The translations under genes were made by a program, and so were the position numbers. Below are positions 33,539 to 42,878 of a DNA stretch of 56,135 nt, piece by piece (positions within the stretch are counted from its first letter, which is position 1; every line of letters starts with the position of its first letter). A model generated the notes under the pieces. That model was given only the letters and a program-made list of their open reading frames with translations. It had not been told where the DNA came from and ran no database searches. Source of the DNA: Ruminococcus sp. Lineage in GTDB: Bacteria; Bacillota; Clostridia; Oscillospirales; Acutalibacteraceae. The stretch lies in the NCBI GenBank assembly GCA_017458845.1, contig JAFSZY010000018.1:1-56135 (forward strand), read 5' to 3'.

Positions 33539-36500
33539 ATTAAACGAATTTCAAAGCGCTCCCTGGCTATGATTTTAGGCGTGCTTATGCTCACACTGAG
33601 TATAGGTTTGGGGTCGCTTATTTCAGCAAGCGCGTACACATATGGTACCGACACATTGTATTTTATCCATGGTTCAGGAAACGCTAAATCAAATCAAACC
33701 ACAAACGGTGGAGCGTTAGTTTATATTTCATCATCAAATACTTATGTGTATGAGCTAACCACCACGGGTTCGAGTGTATATTTTCATTTCAGCACCACAA
33801 CAACAAATGATAACAATATATTCACAGGTGTAAGTAATTCTGATTGCATCAGCGACAGTTATGGTAATTACAATATCAGAGAAAATGAAAACAGTATTAC
33901 TCAGTTTATTAATCAAAGCAATAATAATCACTACAGCCTTCTGATATACACAAATGCCACATGCTACATTATCTTTGACAAAGGCACTTGGAAGATAACC
34001 GCTACAACCACAAAACCTGACGGTTATGACGCAGCGGCGAGCGGCGGCGAGACTCCCGATCCTGATCCCGAACCCACCTCTGGAGGTTCAGGAAGCTTAG
34101 GTACCAAAGTTACAAGCGGCTCTAATCTGGATAAAATCCTTAAAGAAACTGATATTGCCGTATATCTTTATGGTTATACCGGCAACGACAACAATCAAAG
34201 TTTGTCTACATCAAGCAAAAATTACAAAGAGGGTACAAATATAACAAATGATTATAGTTTTATTCAAATTGCAAAAACCGACTTGTCAAGCTATTATTAC
34301 ATAACAAACCATAAAGGCGATTGGGAGGGCAATCAAAACTATGATCTAAAAACGGCTACAAATGGCGGCGCAGTTTATGACGGACGAAATAGCTATACAT
34401 CTTCCGGTGGAACTAAAGACGCTGCCAAAACAGGTTCAACCAGTATAACAAACGGCAACACTTTCAACACTTTCTACAATGCTAACAACCTAAATATCAG
34501 CACCAGTGTGAATTCCACAACTATGTCTTACTCAAGCGACGCACTCCAACTCTGCTATTATGTTAAGGACTCCAGCGATAACTTCTATGAGCTTACCGAT
34601 ATGACTGGTTTAGAAGTAAGTGCGGCTAATACCGCCCAGACTTACAGCGTAAGCCTCGCGGGTTTCGCGGCGGGCAGCTATACACTGTACACAGTGGCAA
34701 AGAGCGGTTCACGTAACCTTTGGTATATTTTGGATAAGGACGATACGTTTACTGTTACCGCTGTTGATACTGAAACTATCCGCTCAAACCTAATTATTTT
34801 TAACAATAATTCCTCAAGCGCCATAGTACGTGGTTGGCTTTGGAAAGATAGCGGAAGCGGAACAAATAAGAATTTTACCACAAAAGGTACATATAGCTCT
34901 AAAGCTTTATCATATTATAACAATTCCAGCACAGGATATAATAAAGGAATCGGTTTTACAAGTTCTGCTTCTGAAGGTGGAACTTGGGTCGGTACTGGTC
35001 AGGTTACAGGCGATATAACAGACGGTAGTGTTTCAACAGATGGAAACAGATATTATTATAATTCAAGCACTTCTAATGACAACGGCAGTTGGACTGCTTT
35101 CGCTCATATTGGAGATACTATCGCGCTTGATAACAGTACTGTAGGTGTAGGCGATACCGTTAAAATTTCAAACACTATTACCGGTACTCTGTTTGATGGT
35201 TCAGGTGGTGCAACCAGTGCCAGCGTAACTTATTACTATATCAACAACGCCGACAACACTATAACTACAATCGGTACTGACGCGAACGCTACAAACTCAA
35301 CAAAAAAATCATTCAGCATTAACACAGCGGGAACATACACTGTAGTAGCTTATGTAAGCGATCAGTGGGGCTTTGAGAAAGCTATGACTAACGTGGCTAC
35401 GCTTACTGTTGTACCCACATATGAGGTAGCGGCACAGACTAACAACGCGATTTACGGTACAGTTTCAGTAAGCGACGCCACAGCGTATTCGGGTCAGGAG
35501 ATAACGGTAACAACCAGCGAAAAGTCGGGTACGCTATCGGAAGTAAAGATTACAAAAACATCGGATGGATCGGACGTAACATCCAGCGTATCTTATAATT
35601 CTTCTACCAAGAAATTTACGATGCCCGCTTACGCTGTAACCGTTAAGGCAACATTTACGGCGTATTCAGGGGATTCAAATTTCTATTATAACGGATACAG
35701 TATTAACACTACTAATACTACAGCCACAATAAAAAGCGGATATTACGGAGAGAGAATGTCTGAAGCACAGGTCGGCGGTTCTAAATTCGCGTATTATCAC
35801 GTCACAGGAAGAGGCAGTGAAACTTATCAGGCTTTCTGTGTTTCGAAAACCAATATGGCGTACAGTAATGACACGCGCGTTTACTTCACCCGTCCGAGCT
35901 GGGGCGACAATAACGATCACTGGTCCAACTGGGATTCTCAGTATGTTATGTTCTATTCCTCAGACGGACAATGTATCCGTGACTGGACAGCAATGACAGG
36001 TGACGGAAGCGTAACGGGCGGTTATCAGTTCTACGCAACAATTCCGTACGGCGCGTATTACGCACAGTTTAAGGATGGTTATAAACAGCATACATCGACA
36101 TGGTGTAACTTATCAAATGGCGATGGCGGAACATATAACAACAAAGGTTTCTACCTGACAGGTACAAACGAGAAAAACGGAAACGACTACAAAACAGCAA
36201 GTTATAATGTTAACGATGGTTTGGGCGGTGTTCCCCTCGGTGCGTTCGAATACTATTACGGCACTAACCTGTACGACAGCGCGACTTTCAGCACAGGCGC
36301 CTTCAACAACTATAACGCAGGATATAATGATAACAGCAACAGCTTAGGCTCACACAGTTATCCCAGACCCACGACTATGGGTGATGCGGCAAATGACTAC
36401 TATGTAATTGCCCTGTATGACGGAAACACATACACAATTAACGACACAACCGCGACAATCAGTAACGGAGACGGAAAACCCACTATAATTTGGATGTCTG

Positions 36501-39500
36501 AACTTCCCGAGGGTGTGGAGGACAAAATACCCGTATACGCAAAAGACGGCGCGGTATCAGACAAGACCTCAACCACAGCGTCCGACCTTTCAATCGGTCA
36601 GCAGATAGCCGACACAGCTATATCCGGCGCGGGCCTTTCGGGACTAACCACCGAAACATATTACCAGAAAGCAAAGGCAGACGTCGGCAGTGAGATTACA
36701 ATTACAACAACAATCAAGAACACAACCAAAGCTGTCTCGTCAACCGAAAGCGAAAATCTCAGGGATTTATACTATGTAAAGGCATTCTCGATTAACGGTA
36801 TGTGCTACTCGCTTAACGAATGGAATAGCTCGGGCGTATATACCACAAAATACACCGTACAGCCTACCGACACATATGTTGAGATTACACCGATTTTCTT
36901 CCTAAAGGACAGCTCGAACTGCACTACATTCTATCTGGACGGATATACCGACGAAATCAAAAATTCAGGCTGGGGCGAGACGCTCTATGTTTATCCGTTC
37001 TATACGGATCCCGACGTTTCAGACGATGACGTATCGGGCGGTAATAACGCTTTTGGTAAATATCCGGGGCAGCCTGTAATAAACTACGGCGGTAAATATT
37101 ACACTCAGGTTCCTATGAGCTATTACACAACCGACGAAAAATCCCATACGAAAGAATGTACAGTTGAAGGCGTAGTAATCAGCAACGGTTATTCCGATAT
37201 TGTGCACAGCACAGACCTCGGAAAGTATAACGGAGTTACATCTCATAAGCAAACATATGACTTCAAGGATTTCTACACCATTAAAGTAGCTCTCAAACCC
37301 GACCGAATCATATATACTTTTAAGTATCGTTCAGGTGAAGAAAACAACAATCCCTCTCCCTCATCAAAAGAATCGCGCTCAAGCGTTACTTCATCTTTGC
37401 ACGCGTCCGAAAGCTCATATACAGGAACTCACTCAAGCGAATTTCTGAAAGACACACACGGAAGATATGTTGATATATTCGGTAAAGTATTGTCAACCCA
37501 GCCGACCAACGAGCCTGACTCAGGATATTTAAGCGTGTATTCCGTCGGCTATGTTCAGAACGCATCAGGTAATTACGCGACAGAGTGGGTTGTGTATGAC
37601 ACAAGCGGAAATATTATCAAATACAGTGATTCAGACAAATCAATTATACCAGCGGCTCTATACTTCAGTAGCTCATCACAGCTCAGTTCCTACGGCTTGG
37701 GTGATTATGTCAATATGTACAACACATTGAACAATGATTCGTACAAAAACAAACCTGTTAAGATTTGTTATGAGCAGGAAATTGAAATAGACAGCGCCAA
37801 ACGAAGCGACGGCGTATGGCTGCACTCCAGCGATAACGATGTAATCTCGGCTAACATCAAGATTCAGTATATGGCGTCGGGCTCAAGCGTTTATGTTGAC
37901 GATAGCATGTCATATGACAGCGCTTCGGGAACCAGCTCAGGCTCAACCACAGGCGCAAAAGCGTACTTTACAAACACCGATACAAACAAAGCGGGTGAAA
38001 CCTATAACGGCAACTACCAGACAGGAGATTTGTACAGCTCCTCTTCCAAAAACTTTACTTTCACAGCTGAATCAAACGGAAATTACATTTTCCAAGGCTG
38101 GTATCGTGTGAACACCTCTGGCGCAGAAAGTCTTGTAGCCACTGAAAATGACGGTTCGTCCGATATGACCTCAAGCGATACTTATATAGCGAGATTTAAG
38201 TATGTTACAAGCGGCGCGCTCAATTTGAGCGCCAGTATGACAAGCGCGTATACGGGTCTCGGAACCGCAAAAATCGGCGTAGATGTGCTCAATTCATCCG
38301 ATGAAGTTAAAAAAACATATGAGCTGGGTACAAGCGCGATAACCGTTCCCTCTACATATATTAAATCTGACAGCACATATAAGCTTAGGGTTACTCTTCA
38401 GACTGTTGCCTCAGGTGATTATAGATTTAACGCGTTCTCATCTACCGCGGCAGCTACATTCTTTGGAGGAACGGATTCAAAATCCACAACTAATTATACT
38501 GATGACACGGGTACGAGAACATTCACGTTTAATGTAAGTGATTTGTATACCGACACAACTCAAAATGTGCTTTCCCTCGCCTACACATCAACTCTTGACA
38601 AGGGAACCGCGTACACGGTTGAGTACAATTACACAGGTCTCGGCGGCGCAAGCAAAACATATACCACAAAGGCATACAGCTTTGAGAACATTACAAACGG
38701 CACGAATGTCACAAAGCTCACCGTTGGAAACAGAGGAACGACTTTCCAAGAATGGGTGACTAACCACGTTCCCGCTGTAGACAATAAAGACTACGACCAG
38801 ACATGGACTATAGGCACATTAACCTATACAAATAATAAGATTTCGTTAACAGCTGCTTCCAACGCCAGAACCTATACGGTAATTGAGGATATTGACGGCG
38901 TAACATCAACAGCCTCAGGCTTAGCAAAAAACGTTTACTCAAGCGGAACAAGAACGCTTACATGTACCGAAGCGCTAAAGAGCGAGTTTAAATACTGGTC
39001 GGTTCACAACCTTACCAAGACAGGCACAAAGGGCAATATTGAAATGGCTCGCTGCTACAGCTATGACTTCACATTACAGCTGACAGGCGACAGCTACATT
39101 TCTCTGGAAACCGTATCGGATGACAGTAATCCCGCATTGCTCAGCGATCCGACCTACAGCCGTGAGATTTACACTGACGGCGAAAGTACTGTGGATAAGG
39201 TATATGTTGACTTTATCCTGGCTTATATGAATAAAGAAATCAGCCTCAAGGAAGATGAGCTCGAAAGCAACACTTACCGTTCGGGAATTATTGTAGAGTT
39301 TAACGAAAACACCACAGTATCCTCCGCTTACAACGGAGAAACATTCATCTCCGACAACGATCAGGTTAGATCATTCGCTAAAGACAACGCAGCTAATTCA
39401 ATCTACAACGCTGAAGGTCAAAGCGGACGTAACGCTATGGTAAGATTTACTGCTGACGACTCAAACTACAACAACTTCAACAGATTAGACTACAGACTCG

Positions 39501-39637
39501 GATTTAACAACAATACATCTTGGATGACGAGAGTTATGAAGGCATATTACTATGTAACCGACGGCACAAACGTATACTTATCCGATCCTGTTTACTTCTG
39601 CTTGTACGACACGTCAGTAGCAGTTTATGAGCAATAA
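33527..39637 (+). CDS. Giant secreted repeat protein, 2036 aa
   Basis: Paralogue of the 3559-aa protein on the opposite strand. The signal peptide (MKTKIKRISKRSLAMILG..., to about 36) is nearly the same. A beta-rich region and an InlB-like repeat (about 630-711) follow, then a Trp/Tyr-rich central domain (about 720-1000). A CBM26-like segment with YPGQ (near 1175) begins the C-terminal part shared with the other giant ('WVVYDTSG', 'KPVKICYE'). It ends in the same terminal domain (about 1880-2036, with 'FNRLDYRLGF' and 'VMKAYYYV'). It lacks the long BIG2 array. No dockerin, LPXTG or SLH motif was seen. Predicted silent in the given orientation. Confidence 0.85.
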   Translation: MKTKIKRISKRSLAMILGVLMLTLSIGLGSLISASAYTYGTDTLYFIHGSGNAKSNQTTNGGALVYISSSNTYVYELTTTGSSVYFHFSTTTTNDNNIFTGVSNSDCISDSYGNYNIRENENSITQFINQSNNNHYSLLIYTNATCYIIFDKGTWKITATTTKPDGYDAAASGGETPDPDPEPTSGGSGSLGTKVTSGSNLDKILKETDIAVYLYGYTGNDNNQSLSTSSKNYKEGTNITNDYSFIQIAKTDLSSYYYITNHKGDWEGNQNYDLKTATNGGAVYDGRNSYTSSGGTKDAAKTGSTSITNGNTFNTFYNANNLNISTSVNSTTMSYSSDALQLCYYVKDSSDNFYELTDMTGLEVSAANTAQTYSVSLAGFAAGSYTLYTVAKSGSRNLWYILDKDDTFTVTAVDTETIRSNLIIFNNNSSSAIVRGWLWKDSGSGTNKNFTTKGTYSSKALSYYNNSSTGYNKGIGFTSSASEGGTWVGTGQVTGDITDGSVSTDGNRYYYNSSTSNDNGSWTAFAHIGDTIALDNSTVGVGDTVKISNTITGTLFDGSGGATSASVTYYYINNADNTITTIGTDANATNSTKKSFSINTAGTYTVVAYVSDQWGFEKAMTNVATLTVVPTYEVAAQTNNAIYGTVSVSDATAYSGQEITVTTSEKSGTLSEVKITKTSDGSDVTSSVSYNSSTKKFTMPAYAVTVKATFTAYSGDSNFYYNGYSINTTNTTATIKSGYYGERMSEAQVGGSKFAYYHVTGRGSETYQAFCVSKTNMAYSNDTRVYFTRPSWGDNNDHWSNWDSQYVMFYSSDGQCIRDWTAMTGDGSVTGGYQFYATIPYGAYYAQFKDGYKQHTSTWCNLSNGDGGTYNNKGFYLTGTNEKNGNDYKTASYNVNDGLGGVPLGAFEYYYGTNLYDSATFSTGAFNNYNAGYNDNSNSLGSHSYPRPTTMGDAANDYYVIALYDGNTYTINDTTATISNGDGKPTIIWMSELPEGVEDKIPVYAKDGAVSDKTSTTASDLSIGQQIADTAISGAGLSGLTTETYYQKAKADVGSEITITTTIKNTTKAVSSTESENLRDLYYVKAFSINGMCYSLNEWNSSGVYTTKYTVQPTDTYVEITPIFFLKDSSNCTTFYLDGYTDEIKNSGWGETLYVYPFYTDPDVSDDDVSGGNNAFGKYPGQPVINYGGKYYTQVPMSYYTTDEKSHTKECTVEGVVISNGYSDIVHSTDLGKYNGVTSHKQTYDFKDFYTIKVALKPDRIIYTFKYRSGEENNNPSPSSKESRSSVTSSLHASESSYTGTHSSEFLKDTHGRYVDIFGKVLSTQPTNEPDSGYLSVYSVGYVQNASGNYATEWVVYDTSGNIIKYSDSDKSIIPAALYFSSSSQLSSYGLGDYVNMYNTLNNDSYKNKPVKICYEQEIEIDSAKRSDGVWLHSSDNDVISANIKIQYMASGSSVYVDDSMSYDSASGTSSGSTTGAKAYFTNTDTNKAGETYNGNYQTGDLYSSSSKNFTFTAESNGNYIFQGWYRVNTSGAESLVATENDGSSDMTSSDTYIARFKYVTSGALNLSASMTSAYTGLGTAKIGVDVLNSSDEVKKTYELGTSAITVPSTYIKSDSTYKLRVTLQTVASGDYRFNAFSSTAAATFFGGTDSKSTTNYTDDTGTRTFTFNVSDLYTDTTQNVLSLAYTSTLDKGTAYTVEYNYTGLGGASKTYTTKAYSFENITNGTNVTKLTVGNRGTTFQEWVTNHVPAVDNKDYDQTWTIGTLTYTNNKISLTAASNARTYTVIEDIDGVTSTASGLAKNVYSSGTRTLTCTEALKSEFKYWSVHNLTKTGTKGNIEMARCYSYDFTLQLTGDSYISLETVSDDSNPALLSDPTYSREIYTDGESTVDKVYVDFILAYMNKEISLKEDELESNTYRSGIIVEFNENTTVSSAYNGETFISDNDQVRSFAKDNAANSIYNAEGQSGRNAMVRFTADDSNYNNFNRLDYRLGFNNNTSWMTRVMKAYYYVTDGTNVYLSDPVYFCLYDTSVAVYEQ

Positions 39638-39653
39638 AAGGGGTGTGATAATT

Positions 39654-39800
39654 ATGAAAAAGGAATACTTATCACCGAAATTTGAGGTATTAAAAGTATA
39701 TTTTGAGAAAGATATTCTCGCGGGGCCCAGTCAGAACGTAAATGAGGAAACTATTGCCACACAGGCAACAGATGTTACCGAGTGGGATCCGTTCATGTAA
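39654..39800 (+). CDS. 48-aa YxxP peptide following the 2036-aa giant (copy 2)
   Basis: Begins MKKEYLSPKFEVLKVYFEKD, ends TEWDPFM. AAGGGGTG precedes its ATG, and it starts 16 bases after the giant's stop. It has exactly the same length as copy 1 and a matching N-terminal half, but an unrelated, Thr/Ala/Gln-rich second half. No signal peptide or membrane segment. The possible roles are those given for copy 1. Confidence 0.8.
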   Translation: MKKEYLSPKFEVLKVYFEKDILAGPSQNVNEETIATQATDVTEWDPFM

Positions 39801-39805
39801 AAAAC

Positions 39806-39836
39806 TGCCCGATGAGAATTATTCTCCTCGGGCTTA
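39806..39836 (+). promoter_or_regulatory. Hairpin between 48-aa peptide gene and LRR gene (copy 2)
   Basis: Imperfect stem GCCCGATGAGAA / TTCTCCTCGGGC with a TTAT loop, without a good T-run. It occupies the same position as the hairpin at 20168-20201. Confidence 0.65.
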
Positions 39837-39850
39837 TAGGATTTGATTTT

Positions 39851-40762
39851 ATGAATAAACGACTTATTTCTATTCTCGCCGTTGTTCTGTTTGTAACTTT
39901 GAGCATATCAACTGTCGCAGCGGAAACTTACTTTGTTTATGACGGCTTTAAGTACACTGTTGAAAAAGAAAAGTGTACAATTGTGGAATATGTTGGAGAA
40001 GATACCAATGTGATTATTCCGTCATATATACTTGGAAACGAGGTAAGATACATTGGCATCGCGGCTTTTCAAAACCAGTCGGATATAACTTCTGTTTCAC
40101 TTCCGAGTAATATAAGAAGCATTTATATTTCGGGTTTTGAAAACTGCTCCTCACTTAATTCTATTATAATTCCGCAAAACTGCAATACAATCGGCAACGC
40201 CGCTTTCAGAGGTTGCTCCTCGCTGACATCGGTCGAGATAAAATCTTCATTAACAGTCCTCAGCAACTCTACCTTTGACGGCTGCAGTTCACTTCAGAGC
40301 GTTACTCTCCCTGACAGTCTGACGGAAATCAACAAAAAAGCTTTTACTAATTGTACATCTCTTGATACTGTTAAGATTCCAACGAATTGTACTAAACTCG
40401 GAGATTACTCTTTTTCGGGATGCAGTTCTTTAACTAAGGTATATATCCCCAACACAGTAACAACGATTTCATCCACCGCTTTTGACGGTTGCAGTAACCT
40501 TACGATATATTGTCTTCCCGGCTCCTACGCGGCGAGTTACGCCGAGGAAAACGATATTGACTGTGTGACTCTCGGTGACGTCAACGGCGACGGCAAGGTA
40601 AACATAAGGGACGTAACCTATATTCAGCTTTACCGTGTGGGAAGCTGTGATTTGGACGATAAGGCGCTGTTGCGCGGTGACGCTGATTTAAGCGGAGAGG
40701 TTACTATCCGCGACGCGACAACTATTCAGCTCTACTTAGTAGGAAAAACAAGTATTATATGA
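39851..40762 (+). CDS. BspA-type leucine-rich-repeat protein with dockerin (copy 2)
   Basis: Secreted protein, 303 aa. I start at ATG 39851 (MNKRLISILAVVLF), where a signal peptide begins, after a weak AGGA. Five or six LRRs of the form SLTEINKKAFTNCTSL are followed by a C-terminal dockerin. Its repeats start DVNGDGKVNIRDVTYIQLYR and DADLSGEVTIRDATTIQLYL. The C-terminal part of the repeat region ('GSYAASYAEENDIDCVT') parallels copy 1. It completes the mirror-image giant/peptide/LRR set. Confidence 0.9.
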   Translation: MNKRLISILAVVLFVTLSISTVAAETYFVYDGFKYTVEKEKCTIVEYVGEDTNVIIPSYILGNEVRYIGIAAFQNQSDITSVSLPSNIRSIYISGFENCSSLNSIIIPQNCNTIGNAAFRGCSSLTSVEIKSSLTVLSNSTFDGCSSLQSVTLPDSLTEINKKAFTNCTSLDTVKIPTNCTKLGDYSFSGCSSLTKVYIPNTVTTISSTAFDGCSNLTIYCLPGSYAASYAEENDIDCVTLGDVNGDGKVNIRDVTYIQLYRVGSCDLDDKALLRGDADLSGEVTIRDATTIQLYLVGKTSII

Positions 40763-40781
40763 ACATAGAGAATTACTCAGC

Positions 40782-40812
40782 AAAAGCTTGCTCATCTTGA
40801 GCAAGCTTTTGC
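40782..40812 (+). terminator. Terminator of the 2036-aa giant operon
   Basis: Stem AAAAGCTTGCTCA / TGAGCAAGCTTTT with following T-rich sequence. Confidence 0.9.
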
Positions 40813-40829
40813 TTTTATTATTTAATCTA

Positions 40830-40857
40830 TGGACAAATAGGTTTTTTTATATTATAA
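40830..40857 (+). promoter_or_regulatory. Promoter of the Ser-rich lipoprotein gene
   Basis: TGGACA, a 17-bp spacer and TATAAT (the -10 at about 40853-40858), followed by AGGAAG and the ATG at 40889. Confidence 0.6.
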
Positions 40858-40888
40858 TTAGCTTACAACCTTATTAGGAAGTGAAATT

Positions 40889-41386
40889 ATGAAAAGATTA
40901 GTGGCATTAATGATATCCATCATGATAATTATCGCTGTTTTGGCGGGTTGTTCGTGCGGCGGTCCTAAAAACGAAAAAACTACAACATCGCAAAGCGCCA
41001 AAAGCTCCGAGACAACTAAAGTAGTTGAAACAACCAAAGACGGCGGCACTGTTGAAAAGGACAAGGACGGCAACACTATCGTCAAGGACAAGAACGGCGG
41101 AATTGTCTCCGTAACGGACAAGAGCGGAAGCGCGGTTGACGTGGACGACTATGTAGCGTCTCACCCGGGCACCAAGAAAAGCAAGTCCGCCGGGAAAGCT
41201 TCCTCATCAAACAGCTCATCGAGCAAAAAAAGCTCAAGCTCGTCCAAATCAAAGAGCAGCTCGAAATCGAGCAGCAAGAGCTCGTCCTCGAGCAAAACAA
41301 ACAGCAATGTTGTGGAGGATGAAATCCCGACAATGGTTGTTGACGACGAGGGAATCGAGACCGCTCCCGAGTTGCCTGACTTATAA
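40889..41386 (+). CDS. Ser/Lys-rich lipoprotein of unknown function
   Basis: 165 aa with a lipobox VLAGC (lipidated Cys about residue 21). A charged central segment with DGGTVEKDKDGNTIVKDKNG-like repeats is followed by a long Ser/Lys low-complexity stretch and an acidic end. No domain recognised. The Ser/Lys stretch may serve as a wall-spanning spacer. Confidence 0.75.
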   Translation: MKRLVALMISIMIIIAVLAGCSCGGPKNEKTTTSQSAKSSETTKVVETTKDGGTVEKDKDGNTIVKDKNGGIVSVTDKSGSAVDVDDYVASHPGTKKSKSAGKASSSNSSSSKKSSSSSKSKSSSKSSSKSSSSSKTNSNVVEDEIPTMVVDDEGIETAPELPDL

Positions 41387-41399
41387 AAACACAATCGAA

Positions 41400-41427
41400 A
41401 GGGGCTGGCTCAAAAGTCAGCCCCTGC
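41400..41427 (+). terminator. Terminator of the lipoprotein gene
   Basis: Stem AGGGGCTGGCT / AGTCAGCCCCT with one bulge; the T-run follows after a few bases. Confidence 0.6.
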
Positions 41428-41428
41428 T

Positions 41429-41506
41429 GTCATTTTGAGCGTTAGCGAAGAAGCTTAAACCGCATAAAACCTGAGATTCTTCGTCGCGCTGCTCCTCATA
41501 ATGACA
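41429..41506. repeat. Palindromic repeat, family 3
   Basis: Ends TGTCATTTTGAGCG and CTCCTCATAATGACA are near inverse copies, as are AGCGAAGAAGCTT and GAGATTCTTCGTCGCGCT. This TGTCATT...AATGACA form is a common REP-like element in Clostridia. Only one copy was seen here. Confidence 0.65.
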
Positions 41507-41510
41507 CTAA

Positions 41511-41546
41511 GGGGTGGCTCAAACTTACTCTTGAGCCACCCCAATT
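41511..41546 (-). terminator. Hairpin after the small membrane protein gene
   Basis: Long stem GGGGTGGCTCAA / TTGAGCCACCCC. The T-run is better on the plus strand (AATTTTCT), so it may serve both sides. Confidence 0.6.
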
Positions 41547-41551
41547 TTCTA

Positions 41552-41824
41552 TTATTTAGATATATTGTCCTCATCGTTATCGGGTTCTCTGCCGACCGTA
41601 ATAAAGGAAAAGATTACGCCGACTATCGCGAGCACCGCCGCGCACAACGCCATAATTATCACAATGTTACCGGGGCTAAGCAGTCCGAATCCACCGAAAT
41701 TATGGGTAAAGTACATCGCGCCGAGTGTCACAAGCGAAGCTATCAAAAGCATAACAATCAGCGGAATAATAACAATCATTAATTTTTGAAATCCTGAATA
41801 CTTTTTAATGCTCTTTGTTTTCAT
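41552..41824 (-). CDS. Small membrane protein, two helices (90 aa)
   Basis: Unknown function. Two hydrophobic segments (about 14-36 and 46-72) with an acidic C-terminus. Its ATG overlaps the stop of the 69-aa gene by four bases. It is last in the rsmF-like/ksgA operon. Confidence 0.7.
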   Translation of the reverse strand: MKTKSIKKYSGFQKLMIVIIPLIVMLLIASLVTLGAMYFTHNFGGFGLLSPGNIVIIMALCAAVLAIVGVIFSFITVGREPDNDEDNISK

Positions 41825-42030
41825 TGCTTCTCCTCCTTCACCTTACTGAACAAGCAGAGTGTAATTATAGCGATAAACGAGAACACGAACGATATCCCGG
41901 CAATAACAGCAGGCGCGAACGAGCTGTCATCGAAAACGGCGTGGAGCACCATTGCGCAAATCAGCGAAACAAAAGACACTCCGAAAAGCACCAGGGATAT
42001 AATAAAAAATAAGAATTTTTTTGTACTCAT
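41821..42030 (-). CDS. Small membrane protein, two helices (69 aa)
   Basis: Unknown function. Two hydrophobic segments (about 5-30 and 38-60). It overlaps ksgA by four bases upstream and the 90-aa gene by four downstream, so translation is probably coupled. Confidence 0.7.
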   Translation of the reverse strand: MSTKKFLFFIISLVLFGVSFVSLICAMVLHAVFDDSSFAPAVIAGISFVFSFIAIITLCLFSKVKEEKQ

Positions 42031-42878
42031 ATTATCCTCTCCGCCAACGCCGTAAAGTCGTCCATACTTAGGTTCTCAGCTCTAGCCGTCGGACTGATTT
42101 TACACTCCTCAAGCGCCTTTATAACCTTGGCTTTATCTCTGCCGAGTGTGGAGCTTATGGAGTTCGCCGCGGTCTTTCTGCGCTGGGCAAATGCTGCTTT
42201 TATTATTTTAAAGAATTTTTCCTCATCTGTCAATACATATTTAGGTTCTTTGCGGACATTTAGCCTGATAACAGCCGAGTCAACCTTTGGAGCAGGCATA
42301 AACGAGCCCGCGCTGACCTTAAAAAGCAACTCGGGATCGCTGTAAAAGTTCACCGCCGCGGTAACGGCGCCGCCAGCTCTTGTGCCGACCTCGGCGCAAA
42401 TGCGCTCGGCGGCTTCCTTTTGAACCATAACGGTAATCGCCTCTATGGGGAGCTTGCTTTCAAGCAGCTTCATAATCACGGGCGAGGTGATATAGTAAGG
42501 CAGATTGGCGCATACCACAACTTTCATTCCCTTGAACTCGCGTTCAATCAGCTCGTTTAAATCAAGCTCCATAACATCGGCGTTAATCAGCTTGAAGTTG
42601 TCAAAGCCCTCCAAAGTTTCCCCGAGCACAGGCACAAGGCGGGCATCGATTTCGACAGCGACAACCTTGTCGCTGATAGCGCAGAGCTCCTGCGTCAACA
42701 CGCCGATACCGGGACCGATTTCGAGAACCCCTGCCCCATCGCCAGCTCCGCTGAGTTCAGCCATACGCGGACACACGGACGGGTTAACAAGAAAATTCTG
42801 CCCCAGCTTCTTGGAAAAGCTGAAGCCGTGGCGGGACAGGATGTCTTTAATTGTGCTGATGTTAGAAAGATTTTTCAT
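42027..42878 (-). CDS. rsmA: 16S rRNA dimethyladenosine transferase (KsgA/RsmA)
   Basis: Dimethylates two adjacent adenines near the 3' end of 16S rRNA during small-subunit assembly. 283 aa with the family motifs KLGQNFL (24-30), VLEIGPGIG (51-59), and catalytic NLPYY (125-129), plus the C-terminal helical domain ending in 'RAENLSMDDF'. It overlaps the preceding methyltransferase gene by four bases, making two rRNA methylases in one operon. Confidence 0.97.
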   Translation of the reverse strand: MKNLSNISTIKDILSRHGFSFSKKLGQNFLVNPSVCPRMAELSGAGDGAGVLEIGPGIGVLTQELCAISDKVVAVEIDARLVPVLGETLEGFDNFKLINADVMELDLNELIEREFKGMKVVVCANLPYYITSPVIMKLLESKLPIEAITVMVQKEAAERICAEVGTRAGGAVTAAVNFYSDPELLFKVSAGSFMPAPKVDSAVIRLNVRKEPKYVLTDEEKFFKIIKAAFAQRRKTAANSISSTLGRDKAKVIKALEECKISPTARAENLSMDDFTALAERII

